From Streptomyces chrestomyceticus JCM 4735 (GTDB taxonomy: Bacteria > Actinomycetota > Actinomycetes > Streptomycetales > Streptomycetaceae): a stretch of 64,000 bases of DNA. Both the position numbers and the translations under genes were made by a program. This document shows, piece by piece, positions 1-30,800 of this stretch. The stretch is taken from the NCBI RefSeq assembly GCF_003865135.1, contig NZ_BHZC01000001.1:8308001-8372000 (forward strand), given 5' to 3'. Numbering within the stretch: the first letter of the stretch is position 1; each line of letters opens with the position of its first letter. The notes under the pieces were generated by a model that did not search any database, was not told where the DNA came from, and was given only the letters and a program-made list of their open reading frames with translations.

Positions 1-3000
1 GAACCGCTGGCGATCGTCGGCATGGCCTGCCGCTACCCGGGCGGCGCGAGCGGCCCGCAGGAGCTGTGGAACCTGGTCACCGCCGGGACCGACGCCATCT
101 CCGTACTGCCCGAGGACCGCGGCTGGGACATCGAGGACCGCCAGGGAGACCCCCAGGGCCCCGTCCGCTCCGGCGGCTTCGTCTACGACGCGACCCACTT
201 CGACGCCGGCTTCTTCGGGATCAGCCCGCGCGAGGCGGTGTCGATGGATCCGCAGCAGCGGTTGCTGCTGGAGGTTGCCTGGGAGGCGTTGGAACGCTCC
301 GGTATCGACCCGTCGTCCCTGCGCGGCAGCCCGACGGGCGTGTTCGCCGGTGCCTCCGCCTCCGGCTACGGCTGGAGCTCCGGGGTGCAGAAGGAGCTCG
401 ACGGCCACCTGGTGACCGGCATCTCCACCAGCGTGGTCTCCGGCCGCGTCTCCTACGTCCTGGGCCTGGAGGGCCCGGCGGTCACCGTGGACACCGCGTG
501 CTCCTCCTCCCTGGTCGCGCTGCACATGGCCTGCCAGGCTCTGCGCTCCGGAGAGTGCTCGCTGGCCCTGGCCGGCGGGGTCATGGTGGCGGCCAACCCG
601 CTGCTGTTCGACCAGTTCAGCCGGCAGATGGGACTCTCCCCGGACGGCCGGTGCAAGCCGTTCGGGGCCGGCGCCGACGGTATGGGACTGGGCGAGGGCG
701 CCGGCATGCTGGTCGTCGAGCGGCTCTCCGACGCGCGGCGTCATGGACACAAGGTTCTGGCCGTCGTACGGGGCAGCGCCGTCAACCAGGACGGCGCGTC
801 CAACGGTCTGACCGCGCCCAACGGCCCCTCCCAGCAGCGAGTGATCCGTGCCGCGCTGGCCAACGCCCGCCTCACCCCCGCTGACGTGGACGTGGTGGAA
901 GCGCACGGCACCGGCACCCCGCTGGGTGACCCGATCGAGGCCCAGGCCCTGCTGGCCACTTACGGCCAGGAGCGCGGCGAGGGCGACCCGCTGTGGCTGG
1001 GCTCGGTGAAGTCCAACATCGGTCACACGCAGGCCGCGGCCGGCGTCGCCGGTGTCATCAAGATGGTCCTGGCCCTCCAGCACCGCGAGCTGCCGCGCAC
1101 CCTGCACGCAGCCGAACCCTCCCCGCACATCGACTGGTCGGCCGGCGACGTCAGACTGCTGACCGAAACGGCCCCGTGGCCGGGCAAGGACCGGGTACGT
1201 CGCGCCGGCGTCTCGTCGTTCGGCATGAGCGGCACCAACGCCCACCTCATCCTGGAGGAGGCCCCGGCCGAGCCGGCCGACACTGGCGAAGCGCCCGAAC
1301 CGGTTGAGGCCGCGCCTGCGCTGCTTGCTGACGATGGTCCTACGGCGTGGTTGGTGTCGGGTCGGTCTGCGGAGGGTCTTGTTGCGCAGGCGGGTCGGTT
1401 GGGGGAGTGGGCGGCTGGGCGTTCTGCGTTGCGGCCGGTTGATGTGGCGTGGTCGTTGGCGGCTGCGCGGGCGGTGTTGGAGCACCGTGGTGTGGTCGTG
1501 GCTGGCGACCGGGCGGGGTTGTTGGATGGCGTACGGGGGCTGGCGGCCGGTGAGGCGGCGCCGGGTGTGGTGTCGGGTGTTGCTCGGGCCACGGGCCGTA
1601 CGGTGTTTGTGTTCGCTGGGCAGGGTGCGCAGTGGGTCGGTATGGGCCGGGAGCTGTTGGCTTCGTCGCCGTTGTTTGCGGCGCGGCTGGCGGAGTGTGA
1701 GGCGGCTCTGGGGCCGTACGTGGACTGGTCGCTCAGCGATGTCCTGACGGGTGCGGAGGGCGCTCCGGCGTTGGAGGCGGCTGAGGTTGTCCAGCCCGCA
1801 CTGTGGGCGGTGATGGTCTCCCTGGCCGCGCTGTGGGAGGCCGCTGGCATCGTGCCGGATGCGGTGGTGGGCCACTCGCAGGGAGAGATTGCTGCGGCGA
1901 CGGTGGCCGGAATGCTGTCGCTGGAGGACGCCGCGCGGGTGGTGGCGGTGCGGTCTCGCGCGCTGTCGGCACTGGATGTGGCTGGGGCCATGGTGTCGGT
2001 GGTGATGCCGGCCGGTGCGGTGCGTGAGCTGGTGGCGGGCTTCGACGGCCGGTTGTCGGTGGCTGCGGTCAATGGGCCGGCGTCGGTGGTGGTCTCCGGT
2101 CAGGCGGAGGCGCTGGCGGCGTTCGAGCGGGAGCTGGCGGCGCGCAAGGTGCTGCGCTGGCGCGTCCCGGCGACAGATTTTGTGGCGCATTCGCCAGCGG
2201 TGGAGCCGCTTGCCGCCCAGCTCGAAGCCGAACTGTCGGGCATTGCCCCGCAGGCAGGCCGTATCCCGATGGTCTCCACGGTCACAGGCGAGTGGCTGAT
2301 CGGTGAGGAAGTCAACGCCGGTTACTGGTTCGCGAACCTGCGCCAGACGGTGCGCTTCGACGACGCCGTCCGTAGCCTGCTGGAGGCCGGTTACGGAGCG
2401 TTCGTCGAAATCTCGCCGCATCCGGTGTTGACGGCTGCGGTGACCGAAACCGCCGAGGACACGGATGCGGGTGCCGCTCAGGTGCTGAGCATCGGCACCC
2501 TGTCGCAGACCGACGCGGGCGCGGCCGGTCTGCTGCGCGCCTTTGCACAGGCCCACGTGGTCGGTCTGCCGGTGGACTGGCGCAAGGTCCTACCGGCTGG
2601 CGAGGTGGTGGATCTCCCCACGTACGCCTTCCAACACCGCCGCTACTGGCTGGAGAATTCCGCCACCGCCACCGCCACCGCCGCCGCTACGGCCACCGCC
2701 AACAGATCCTCGACCGCCGAGGCGCAGTTCTGGGCCGCCGTCGAAGGCGGCGACCTGTCGGGCGTCGCGGACACCCTGGCCCTCACCGATCAGCAGCAAC
2801 TCAGCGGCGTACTGCCCGCGCTGGCGTCCTGGCGGCGCCGCGAACAGGAACGTTCGGCCACCGAGAGCTGGCGCTACCGGATCACCTGGGCACCGGTGGC
2901 CGACGCGGCACCGGCTCGCCTGACCGGCCGCTGGCTGCTGCTCGTACCGGCTTCGGAGGCCGACGGGCCGATGGCGCGCCAGTGCCGTGCGGCGCTGGCT

Positions 3001-4605
3001 GCCCGTGGAGCGGACGTCGCCGTACTGGAGATGGCCGGGGCCGCCACGCGTGAGACGGTGGCCGAGCAGGTCCGCGCGGCACTGCCGACGGACGGGTTCG
3101 CAGGCATCCTCTCCCTGCTCGCGCTGGACGAGACACCGATGCCGGGCCACCCGTCGCTGACCGTGGGCCTGGCCGCCACCCTCACCCTGGTGCAGGGCCT
3201 CGGCGACGCCGACGTGGACGCCCCGCTGTGGGTGGCCACGTCCCACGCGGTGGCTGCGGCACCCGGCGAGCCGCCGGTCCGCCCGCTGCAGACACAGGTC
3301 TGGGGCCTGGGCCGGGTCGTCGGCCTGGAGCACCCCGAGCGCTGGGGCGGGCTGGTCGACCTGCCCACCGACTTCGACGGACCGGACGGGCAGATCGCGG
3401 CGCGTCTGTGCGCGGTGCTGGCCGGCTGCGGTGGTGAGGACCAGGTGGCGATCCGCGCGGCCGCCATCCTGGGCCGGCGCCTGACCCACGCTCCGCAGCC
3501 CGTCTTGCCCGACCAGCCGTGGACTCCCGGCGGCAGCGTCCTGGTCACCGGCGGCACCGGTGCCCTCGGCGGACACGTCGCGCGCTGGGCGGCCGGGCGC
3601 GGCGCCCGGCGGCTGGTGCTGACCAGTCGCTCCGGGCCCGCCGCTGCCGGAGCGGCCGCCCTGGCCGCCGAACTGGCCGCCGCGGGCAGCCGGGTGGACA
3701 TCGTGGCCTGCGACGTCAGCGACCGCGCCCAGGTCGCCGGGGCGCTGGGCCGGATCGTCGCGCAGGGCCCCTCGCTGACCTCGGTGCTGCATACTGCCGG
3801 TATCGGGCAGGCCGTGACGGTGGCCGAGGCCGACCTGGCCGAGACGGACGCGGTACTGGCGGCCAAGGCGGCCGGAGCCCGGCACCTGGACGAGCTCACC
3901 CGCGAACTCGGCCTGGAACTGGACGCGTTCGTCCTGTTCTCCTCCATCTCCGCGATCTGGGGCAGTGTCGTGCAGCCCGCCTACGCCGCAGCCAACACCT
4001 ACCTGGACGGCCTCGCCGAGCACCGCCGGGCCCGCGGCCTGCCCGCCACCTCGGTGGCCTGGGGCCCCTGGGGCGGCGGCGGTATGACCGACGCGGAGAC
4101 CGCCGGGCGGCTGGCCCGTGGCGGCGTGGCGCTGATGGACAAGGACCGCGCGGTCCAGGCCCTGGCACACCTGGTGGACGGCGGGGAGGGGCCGATGACC
4201 ATCGTCGACGTCGACTGGTCGCGATTCGCCGTGCCGTTCACGCTGCGCCGCCCCAGCCCGCTGATCGCCGGCCTGCCCGAGGCCGCCGCGGCCCTGGCGG
4301 CAGAGGCGGACGCCCTGGTCACCGACCCGGGCGCCGGAGCCTCGCTGCGCGAGGAGCTGGCCGGGCTGCCGAGTGCCGAGCAGCACCGGGCACTGGTCCG
4401 GCTGGTGCAGGAACACGCGGCCGCGGTGCTCGACTACGCCGCACCCGGCGAGGTCGAGGCCACCCGCGCCTTCAGCGACCTCGGCTTCGACTCGCTGACC
4501 TCGGTCGAACTGCGTAACCGGCTCAGCAGGGCCACCGGCCTGCAACTGCCCGCCACTCTGCTGTTCGACCACCCCACCCCGCAAGCGGCGGCCGACCACC
4601 TGTGG
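1..4605 (+). other. PKS module 1: KS-AT(FVAH)-KR(A-type)-ACP
   Basis: KS about 1-1263 has catalytic Cys in DTACSSS (codon 499-501), HGTGT and NIGHTQ. AT about 1600-2655 has GHSQGE (Ser 1876-1878) and VVQP, typical of methylmalonyl ATs. The specificity motif is FVAH (2179-2190) instead of YASH or HAFH, so the extender may be methylmalonyl or a larger alkylmalonyl. The KR catalytic half, about 3532-4090, has Ser136, Tyr149 (3982-3984) and Asn153. It lacks the LDD loop and has Trp141 (3958-3960) with Gln146, the A1 fingerprint that predicts an L-configured (3S) hydroxyl. The KR modules from 2 to 12 are B-type. The ACP phosphopantetheine Ser is in LGFDSL (4492-4494). No DH or ER lies between AT and KR. 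Confidence 0.93.
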
Positions 4606-4854
4606 AGCGAACAGTTCCAGGACGGCACGGGCGCGGTGTCCCTGGTGGAGGAGGTCGACCGGCTCGGGTCGCTGCTGACCGGGGCGGCGCCGGACGAGAA
4701 GACGTACGACATGGTCACCGAGCGGCTGCACCACCTCCTCGCCCAGTGGAAGGAGAGCGGCGCACCGGAAGAGAGTCAAGCAGTCGCGGACAAGATCGGA
4801 TCCGCAACGGACGACGAGATATTCGAGTTCATCCACCGAGAACTCGGCCGGTAA
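1..4854 (+). CDS. Type I modular PKS, 3' part (module 1: KS-AT-KR-ACP, C-terminal docking tail)
   Basis: This is the C-terminal 1617 codons of a polyketide synthase whose start lies before the window; the frame is open from base 1, at the KS N-terminal motif EPLAIVG. It carries one complete chain-extending module and ends in an acidic helical tail (about 4633-4851, finishing [14 protein letters not shown]) of the class-1 C-terminal docking type. That tail should hand the chain to the protein of the gene 61 bp downstream. Whether module 1 is the first or a later module of this protein cannot be told. There is no thioesterase, so this is not the last protein of the assembly line. The family assignment is certain; the substrate of its AT is not (FVAH motif). 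The TAA stop sits in the loop of a small palindrome. Confidence 0.97.
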   Translation, partial: EPLAIVGMACRYPGGASGPQELWNLVTAGTDAISVLPEDRGWDIEDRQGDPQGPVRSGGFVYDATHFDAGFFGISPREAVSMDPQQRLLLEVAWEALERSGIDPSSLRGSPTGVFAGASASGYGWSSGVQKELDGHLVTGISTSVVSGRVSYVLGLEGPAVTVDTACSSSLVALHMACQALRSGECSLALAGGVMVAANPLLFDQFSRQMGLSPDGRCKPFGAGADGMGLGEGAGMLVVERLSDARRHGHKVLAVVRGSAVNQDGASNGLTAPNGPSQQRVIRAALANARLTPADVDVVEAHGTGTPLGDPIEAQALLATYGQERGEGDPLWLGSVKSNIGHTQAAAGVAGVIKMVLALQHRELPRTLHAAEPSPHIDWSAGDVRLLTETAPWPGKDRVRRAGVSSFGMSGTNAHLILEEAPAEPADTGEAPEPVEAAPALLADDGPTAWLVSGRSAEGLVAQAGRLGEWAAGRSALRPVDVAWSLAAARAVLEHRGVVVAGDRAGLLDGVRGLAAGEAAPGVVSGVARATGRTVFVFAGQGAQWVGMGRELLASSPLFAARLAECEAALGPYVDWSLSDVLTGAEGAPALEAAEVVQPALWAVMVSLAALWEAAGIVPDAVVGHSQGEIAAATVAGMLSLEDAARVVAVRSRALSALDVAGAMVSVVMPAGAVRELVAGFDGRLSVAAVNGPASVVVSGQAEALAAFERELAARKVLRWRVPATDFVAHSPAVEPLAAQLEAELSGIAPQAGRIPMVSTVTGEWLIGEEVNAGYWFANLRQTVRFDDAVRSLLEAGYGAFVEISPHPVLTAAVTETAEDTDAGAAQVLSIGTLSQTDAGAAGLLRAFAQAHVVGLPVDWRKVLPAGEVVDLPTYAFQHRRYWLENSATATATAAATATANRSSTAEAQFWAAVEGGDLSGVADTLALTDQQQLSGVLPALASWRRREQERSATESWRYRITWAPVADAAPARLTGRWLLLVPASEADGPMARQCRAALAARGADVAVLEMAGAATRETVAEQVRAALPTDGFAGILSLLALDETPMPGHPSLTVGLAATLTLVQGLGDADVDAPLWVATSHAVAAAPGEPPVRPLQTQVWGLGRVVGLEHPERWGGLVDLPTDFDGPDGQIAARLCAVLAGCGGEDQVAIRAAAILGRRLTHAPQPVLPDQPWTPGGSVLVTGGTGALGGHVARWAAGRGARRLVLTSRSGPAAAGAAALAAELAAAGSRVDIVACDVSDRAQVAGALGRIVAQGPSLTSVLHTAGIGQAVTVAEADLAETDAVLAAKAAGARHLDELTRELGLELDAFVLFSSISAIWGSVVQPAYAAANTYLDGLAEHRRARGLPATSVAWGPWGGGGMTDAETAGRLARGGVALMDKDRAVQALAHLVDGGEGPMTIVDVDWSRFAVPFTLRRPSPLIAGLPEAAAALAAEADALVTDPGAGASLREELAGLPSAEQHRALVRLVQEHAAAVLDYAAPGEVEATRAFSDLGFDSLTSVELRNRLSRATGLQLPATLLFDHPTPQAAADHLWSEQFQDGTGAVSLVEEVDRLGSLLTGAAPDEKTYDMVTERLHHLLAQWKESGAPEESQAVADKIGSATDDEIFEFIHRELGR
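2662..2700 (+). repeat. In-frame GCCACC tandem repeat in the AT-KR linker
   Basis: Short hexamer repeat encoding an alternating Ala-Thr stretch just after the AT C-terminal motif. The equivalent linker of module 12 is shorter (about 57040-57070) but otherwise matches. It looks like a length-variable, unstructured linker. Confidence 0.8.
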
Positions 4855-4860
4855 CCGGCC
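4846..4860 (+). other. Palindrome with the stop codon in its loop
   Basis: GGCCGG (4846-4851) and CCGGCC (4855-4860) are perfect inverted repeats, and the three loop bases are the TAA stop codon of gene 1. There is no T run after it, so it is not a classical terminator. A short GC-only stem at the end of translation could affect ribosome release or coupling to the next gene, but this is inference only. Confidence 0.5.
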
Positions 4861-4904
4861 CCCCTCAGGTGCGGACAGCACGTGCGCGTTTCACGAACTG
4901 GAAT

Positions 4905-4910
4905 GGTGAG
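4905..4910 (+). promoter_or_regulatory. Probable ribosome binding site of gene 2
   Basis: GGTGAG lies five bases before the ATG at 4916 and is a modest Shine-Dalgarno match. An earlier ATG at 4903 is in another frame, and the protein from 4916 begins with a normal PKS docking helix, so 4916 is the supported start. The rest of the 61-bp gap (4855-4915) shows no promoter or terminator. Confidence 0.6.
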
Positions 4911-4915
4911 ATCCG

Positions 4916-24787
<19,872 letters not shown>

Positions 24788-24825
24788 CACCCGCCCGGCC
24801 CTGACGGCCCCCGGCCCGAACCGGC

Positions 24826-24848
24826 CCGCCCCGACCCACCCGGGGCGG
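24826..24848 (+). other. GC-only inverted repeat between genes 2 and 3
   Basis: CCGCCCCG (24826-24833) and CGGGGCGG (24841-24848) are perfect inverted repeats with a 7-base loop. The site lies in the 104-bp gap, 43 bp before the start of gene 3. No T run follows, so it is not an intrinsic terminator of the classical type. It could be a transcript-stabilising or attenuating hairpin. I see no promoter consensus in the gap. Confidence 0.6.
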
Positions 24849-24879
24849 ACCACCCCTGACTCTGCTGAAACATCATTGC

Positions 24880-24885
24880 AAGGAG
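24880..24885 (+). promoter_or_regulatory. Ribosome binding site of gene 3
   Basis: AAGGAG, a strong Shine-Dalgarno match, ends six bases before the GTG at 24892. This fixes the GTG start, which opens with a normal docking helix. Confidence 0.9.
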
Positions 24886-24891
24886 CCGACC

Positions 24892-27800
24892 GTGTCCGAC
24901 GAAAACAAGCTTCGTAGTTACCTCAAGCGAGCCATCGCGGACGCCCAGGACGCCCGCGCCCGGCTGCGTGAGGTGCAGGAGCAGGCGGCGGAGCCGGTGG
25001 CGATCGTGGGCATGGGGTGCCGCTTTCCCGGTGGGGCGGGTAGCCCGGAGGACTTCTGGAAGCTGCTGGCTTCCGGCGGTGACGCGGTGGGCGGCTTCCC
25101 CACCGACCGTGGCTGGGACCTGGAGGGCATTTACGACCCGGACGGTGAGCGCGAGAACACTTCGTACGTAGCCCAGGGCGCCTTCCTGCAAGGGGCAACC
25201 GAGTTCGATGCAGGATTCTTCGGGATCAGCCCGCGTGAGGCGCTGGCCATGGACCCGCAGCAGCGCCTGCTGCTGGAGTCGGCCTGGGAAGCGCTGGAGC
25301 GTGCCGGCATCGACCCGGCGTCCCTGAAGGAGAGCGCCACCGGTGTCTTCGCCGGCGGATTCGCCTCCGGATACGGCATCGGGCTCTCCTGGGCAGCCGG
25401 TGAGGGCGGCTCCGGTGTCGAGGGCCACCTGATGACTGGCAACGCGACCAGCGTGCTCTCCGGCCGCCTGTCGTACGCCCTGGGCTTGGAGGGCCCGGCG
25501 GTCACGGTGGACACCGCCTGCTCGTCGTCGTTGGTGGCACTCCACCTGGCCGTTCAGGCACTGCGGCTGGGAGAGTGCTCGCTGGCCCTGGCCGGTGGTG
25601 TCACGGTGCTGGTCTCCCCGGGGACGTTCGTGGAGTTCTCCCGTCAGCAGGGTCTGTCGGCGGACGGCCGGTGCCGGGCGTTCTCCGAGGATGCGGACGG
25701 TACGGGCTGGGCCGAGGGCGTCGGCATGCTGGTGGTCGAGCGGCTGTCTGACGCACGGCGCAATGGCCACAAGGTGCTGGCGGTGCTGCGAGGCAGTGCG
25801 GTCAACCAGGACGGCGCGTCGAACGGCCTCTCGGCGCCCAACGGCCCGTCCCAGCAGCGCGTCATCCGGGCGGCGTTGGCCAGCGCGGGCCTGTCGGCGT
25901 CCGAGGTGGACGTGGTGGAGGCGCACGGCACCGGTACGACGCTGGGTGACCCGATCGAGGCGCAGGCGCTGCTGGCCACCTACGGCCAGGACCGTCCGGA
26001 GGGGCGGCCGCTGTGGCTGGGGTCGGTGAAGTCCAACATCGGTCACACCCAGGCTGCCGCAGGTGTTGCTGGTGTCATCAAGATGGTGCTGGCACTTCAG
26101 CACGGTCAGTTGCCGCGGACGTTGCATGCTGATGTGGCGTCGTCGCATGTGGACTGGTCGGCGGGTGAGGTGCGGTTGCTGACGGAGTCGGTGCCGTGGC
26201 CGGTGGGGGAGCGTCCGCGCCGGGCGGGGGTGTCGGCGTTCGGTATCAGCGGGACCAACGCCCACGTGATTCTGGAGGAGGCTCCGCCGGTGGAGTCCGG
26301 CGAGGCTGATGAGCCTGCCGGGGGTGGTGGCTCCGGGACGGCCGGGTCGGCTGGGTCGGTGGCGGATGTGGCGCCGGTGCTGGCGAATGCTGGTGCGTGG
26401 GTGGTGTCGGGGCGTACGGCTGAGGCGCTGTCGGCGCAGGCCGGGCGGTTGCGCGAGTGGGTGTCGGGCCGTTCGGAGCTGGGTGCGGCTGATGTGGGCT
26501 GGTCGTTGGCGGCGACACGGTCGGCGTTCGAGCACCGAGCGGTGGTGCTTGGTACGGAGCGTGGTGCCCTTCTTGATGGTGCGCACAGCCTGGCTGCTGG
26601 TACGTCCTCGCCTGTGGTGGTGTCGGGAGTGGCCCGGCCTGATGTCCGGGTGGGCCTGGTGTTCGCGGGTCAGGGTGCGCAGTGGGTGGGTATGGGCCGT
26701 GGCCTGTACGCGGGCAGCACGGTGTTCGCCGAGGTCTTTGACCGGGTGTGCGGGCTGCTGGAGCTGGAGCTCGGGGCCGGGGTGCGTCTGCGGGATGTGG
26801 TTTTGGGTGCGGAGGGGGTGGACGCGGGGCTGGCGGATCAGACGCTGTATGCGCAGGCTGGTCTGTTCGCCTTCGAGGTGGCGCTGGCGGCTGTCCTGAA
26901 GGCGGCTGGCGTGGTGCCGGATGCGGTGGTGGGGCATTCGGTCGGTGAGGTGGCTGCGGCCCATGTGGCCGGGGTGTTGTCGCTGTCGGATGCCTGTGCG
27001 TTGGTGGCGGCGCGTGCCCGGTTGATGCAGGAGTTGCCGTCGGGTGGGGCGATGGCGGCTGTCAACGCTGCTGAGGCAGCGGTCGTCGCCTCGTTTGCGG
27101 AAGTTTCGGGTGAGGTGGCCGTCGCTGCGGTCAACGGTCCGGAGTCCGTGGTGATCTCCGGTGCGGTTGATGCGGTTGACGCGGTGGTGGAGCTGTGGCG
27201 GGACCGGGGTTGCCGAGTGCGGCCCCTGCGGGTCTCGCACGCCTTCCACTCTTCGGCCATGAACCCGGTCCTGGACGAGCTCGACGGTGTGGCGCAGGGG
27301 CTGGTGTATCACTGGCCTGAGGTGATGTGGGCCGGTGCGCTCACGGGTGAGCTGGTGTCCGACCCGCAGGCCGGGTACTGGCCCGCGCAGACCCGCCAGG
27401 CCGTCCGGTTCGCGGATGCGGTGGCCACCCTCGCGCGGGAGGGCGTTTCGGTCTTCCTTGAGGTGGGCCCGGATGGTTCGCTCTCCTCGCTGGGTCCCGA
27501 TGCGGTGGCCGGCGTGGAGGGTGCGGAGGCGGCGTTCGTCGCGCTTCAGCGGCGCACCGAGGACGGCGCCACCGACCTGGTGACCGGTCTGGCCCGTGCT
27601 TTCGTCAACGGTGCCCCGGTGGACTGGACGCGTGTGCTGCCTGCCGGTGAACAGGTCGAGCTGCCCACGTACGCCTTCCGGCACCAGCGCTACTGGCCCG
27701 AGGGGATCGTCTCGCTGATGCCCCCGACGGCCGGCGGCGCGAACCGGATCACCGCGGGCACCGAGGCGGAGGCCGAGTTCTGGGCAGCCGTCGAGGGAGA

Positions 27801-30800
27801 GGACCTCACCCGGCTCGCCGAGACGCTGGACGTGGACGGCGACCGCCCGTTCAGCGAGGTGCTGCCGGCACTGGCCTCCTGGCGGCGGCGCGACCTGGAG
27901 CGCTCCCTGACTGCCGACTGGCGCTACCGCACCACCTGGGCAGTAGTTGCCGAGCCTGACGCTCGTGTGCTGTCCGGTACGTGGCTGGTTGCCGTCCCCG
28001 AGGGGGCGGCTGCTACGGAGCTGGCGCAGGGCTGCACCGAGGCGCTGAGTGCCCGTGGTGCTGAGGCCGTGGTGGTTGAGATCCCGGCTGGGACGGTGGA
28101 CCGGACTGAACTGGCCGCGTTGCTGACTGGCGCGGGGGGCGCGTCGGCCGTGTCCGGTGTGCTGTCGCTGCTGGCGCTGGATGAGGCGCCGCTGCCGGAC
28201 CATTCGGCGGTGCCCGGCGGACTGGCTGCCACTCTGGGCTTGGTCCAGGCTCTCGGTGATGCCGAGATCGAGGTACCGCTGTGGGTGGCGACGTCCGGTG
28301 CGGTTGCGGCCGGCCGGGGTGAGGCGCTGGCCCGTCCGGTGCAGGCGCAGGTGTGGGGTCTGGGCCGGGTGGTTGCGCTGGAGCACCCGGAGCGTTGGGG
28401 TGGTCTGGTCGATCTGCCGGAGACGCTCGATGAGCGGGCTGGTGCGCGGCTGGTGGCGGTCCTGGCCGGCTGCGGTGAGAACGAGGTGGCTCTGCGGCCG
28501 TCCGGAATTCTGGGCCGCCGGCTCGCGCACGTATCGGGCCGTGGCTCGCGGGAGAGCTGGTCGCCGCGGGGGACCGTACTGGTCACCGGCGGCACCGGTG
28601 CCATTGCTGGACATGTCTCGCAGTGGCTGGCAGGCCGGGGAGCCGAGCGCCTGGTGTTGGCGGGCCGTTCCGGCCCGGCAGCAGCCGATGTCGCGGCACA
28701 GGTCGCGGAGCTGGCCACCGCTGGCGCTCACGTGGACGTGATCTCCTGCGACGTCAGCGAACGCAGCCCGCTGGCCGCCCTGTTGGGCTGGATCGGCCGC
28801 AGCGGTCCGGAGCTGTCCTCGGTGATGCACACCGCGGGCGCGCTGGACGATGGTGTGCTGGACCGGCTGTCGGTCTCCCGTCTGCAGTCGGTGCTGGCGG
28901 TCAAGGTGCACGGTGCGGTGCTGCTGGACGAGCTGACCGCGGACCTGGACCTGGACGCTTTCGTACTGTTCTCCGCTGCGGCTGCCACCCTGGGCGGTCC
29001 GGGGCAGGGCAACTACGCGGCGGCCAATGCCTTCCTGGACGCGCTGGCGGAGAACCGGCGCGCCCGCGGGCTGAACGCGCTGGCGGTGGCCTGGGGCCCG
29101 TGGGCCGGCGGAGGTATGGCCGAGTCCAACGAGGCGGTCCGCTCCCGGATGCGGAAGATGCCCATGCCGCCGATGGACCCGCAGCTCGCGGTCCGCGCGC
29201 TGGCCGAGGCGTTGCAGGGCCCGGATGCAGCCGTCGCCGTCATGGACGTGGACTGGCCGCAACTGGCATCCGATGCCGGTGCCACGGGGATGCTGAAGCG
29301 GCCGTTGATGCGAGATCTGCCCGAGATCCGTCAGTTGCTCGCGACGGCGGGAAACACGGTCACCGTAGCGCCTGCGGAAGGTGAGCTGGCCCGCCAGATG
29401 GCTGGGCTGGACCGCTCGGAGCAGGAGCGGATGCTCACCGATGTGGTGCGCGGTGAGGCTGCGGTGGTGCTGGGGTACGGCTCGGCCGATGCGGTGGAGG
29501 ACCGTCGGGCGTTCAAGGATCTGGGGTTCGATTCACTCACCGCCGTCGAGCTGCGTAACCGTCTCAATGCGGCGACCGGGTTGCGGCTGCCGTCGACCCT
29601 GGTCTTCGATTACCCCACCCCGCTGGCACTGGCTGCCTTCCTGCGCGACGAGCTGACCGGGCAGCAACAGGGCACGGCCGCTCCGGTGATTACCGTGGTG
29701 GCGGCGCCTGCGGATGAGCCGCTGGCGATCGTTGGAATGGCGTGCCGGTTCCCGGGTGGAGTGGGCAGTCCGGAGGAGTTCTGGGAGTTCCTTGCTTCCG
29801 GCGGTGACGGTGTGGGTGACTTCCCGGCCGACCGTGGCTGGGACTTGGAGAGTGTGTACGACCCGGAGGGTGAGCGTGAGGGCACCTCGTACGTCGCGCA
29901 GGGTGCGTTCTTGCGGGATGCGGCTGAATTTGATGCGGGGTTCTTCGGGATCAGCCCGCGTGAGGCGCTGGCGATGGACCCGCAGCAGCGTCTGTTGCTG
30001 GAGACGTCCTGGGAGGCGCTGGAGCGGGCTGGCCTCGACCCGGCCTCGCTGAAGGAGAGTGCCACCGGTGTCTTCGCCGGCGGTTTTACCTCGGGGTATG
30101 GGCTTGGACTGTCGCTTGCCAATCAGGGGGACTCTGGTGCCGAGGGTCATTCGCTGACGGGGAATGCGACCAGTGTTCTGTCTGGGCGGGTGTCGTATGT
30201 GCTGGGTCTGGAGGGCCCGGCGGTGACGGTGGACACGGCGTGTTCGTCGTCGCTGGTGGCGCTTCACCTTGCGGCGCAGGCGGTGCGGTCGGGTGAGTGT
30301 TCGCTGGCCCTGGCGGGTGGGGCGACGGTGATGGCGACGCCGGGTACGTTCATTGACTTCTCCCGGCAGCAGGGGCTGTCGGCGGATGGCCGGTGCCGGG
30401 CCTTCTCGGAGGATGCTGACGGTACGGGCTGGGCCGAGGGCGCCGGGATGGTTGTGGTGGAGCGGCTGTCGGACGCTCGCCGTAACGGGCACAAGGTGCT
30501 GGCGCTGTTGCGGGGCAGTGCGGTCAATCAGGACGGTGCGTCCAACGGCCTGACTGCCCCTAACGGGCCGTCGCAGCAGCGGGTGATCCGTGCGGCGCTG
30601 GCCAACGCCCGGTTGGCGCCGGGGGACGTGGATGTCGTCGAGGCCCATGGCACCGGCACCACACTCGGTGACCCGATCGAGGCCCAGGCGCTGCTGGCGA
30701 CCTATGGCCGGGACCGTGGTGATCGGGATGCGTTGTGGCTGGGTTCGGTGAAGTCCAACATCGGTCACACCCAGGCGGCGGCCGGTGTTGCTGGTGTCAT

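Noticed and set aside
4633..4851. Thioesterase or release domain at the end of gene 1
   Set aside because: The tail is only about 70 residues, helical and acidic, with no GxSxG motif; it is a docking element.
24788..24891. Promoter or small gene in the 104-bp gap between genes 2 and 3
   Set aside because: No convincing -10/-35 pair and no reading frame of its own; only an inverted repeat and the ribosome binding site are supported.
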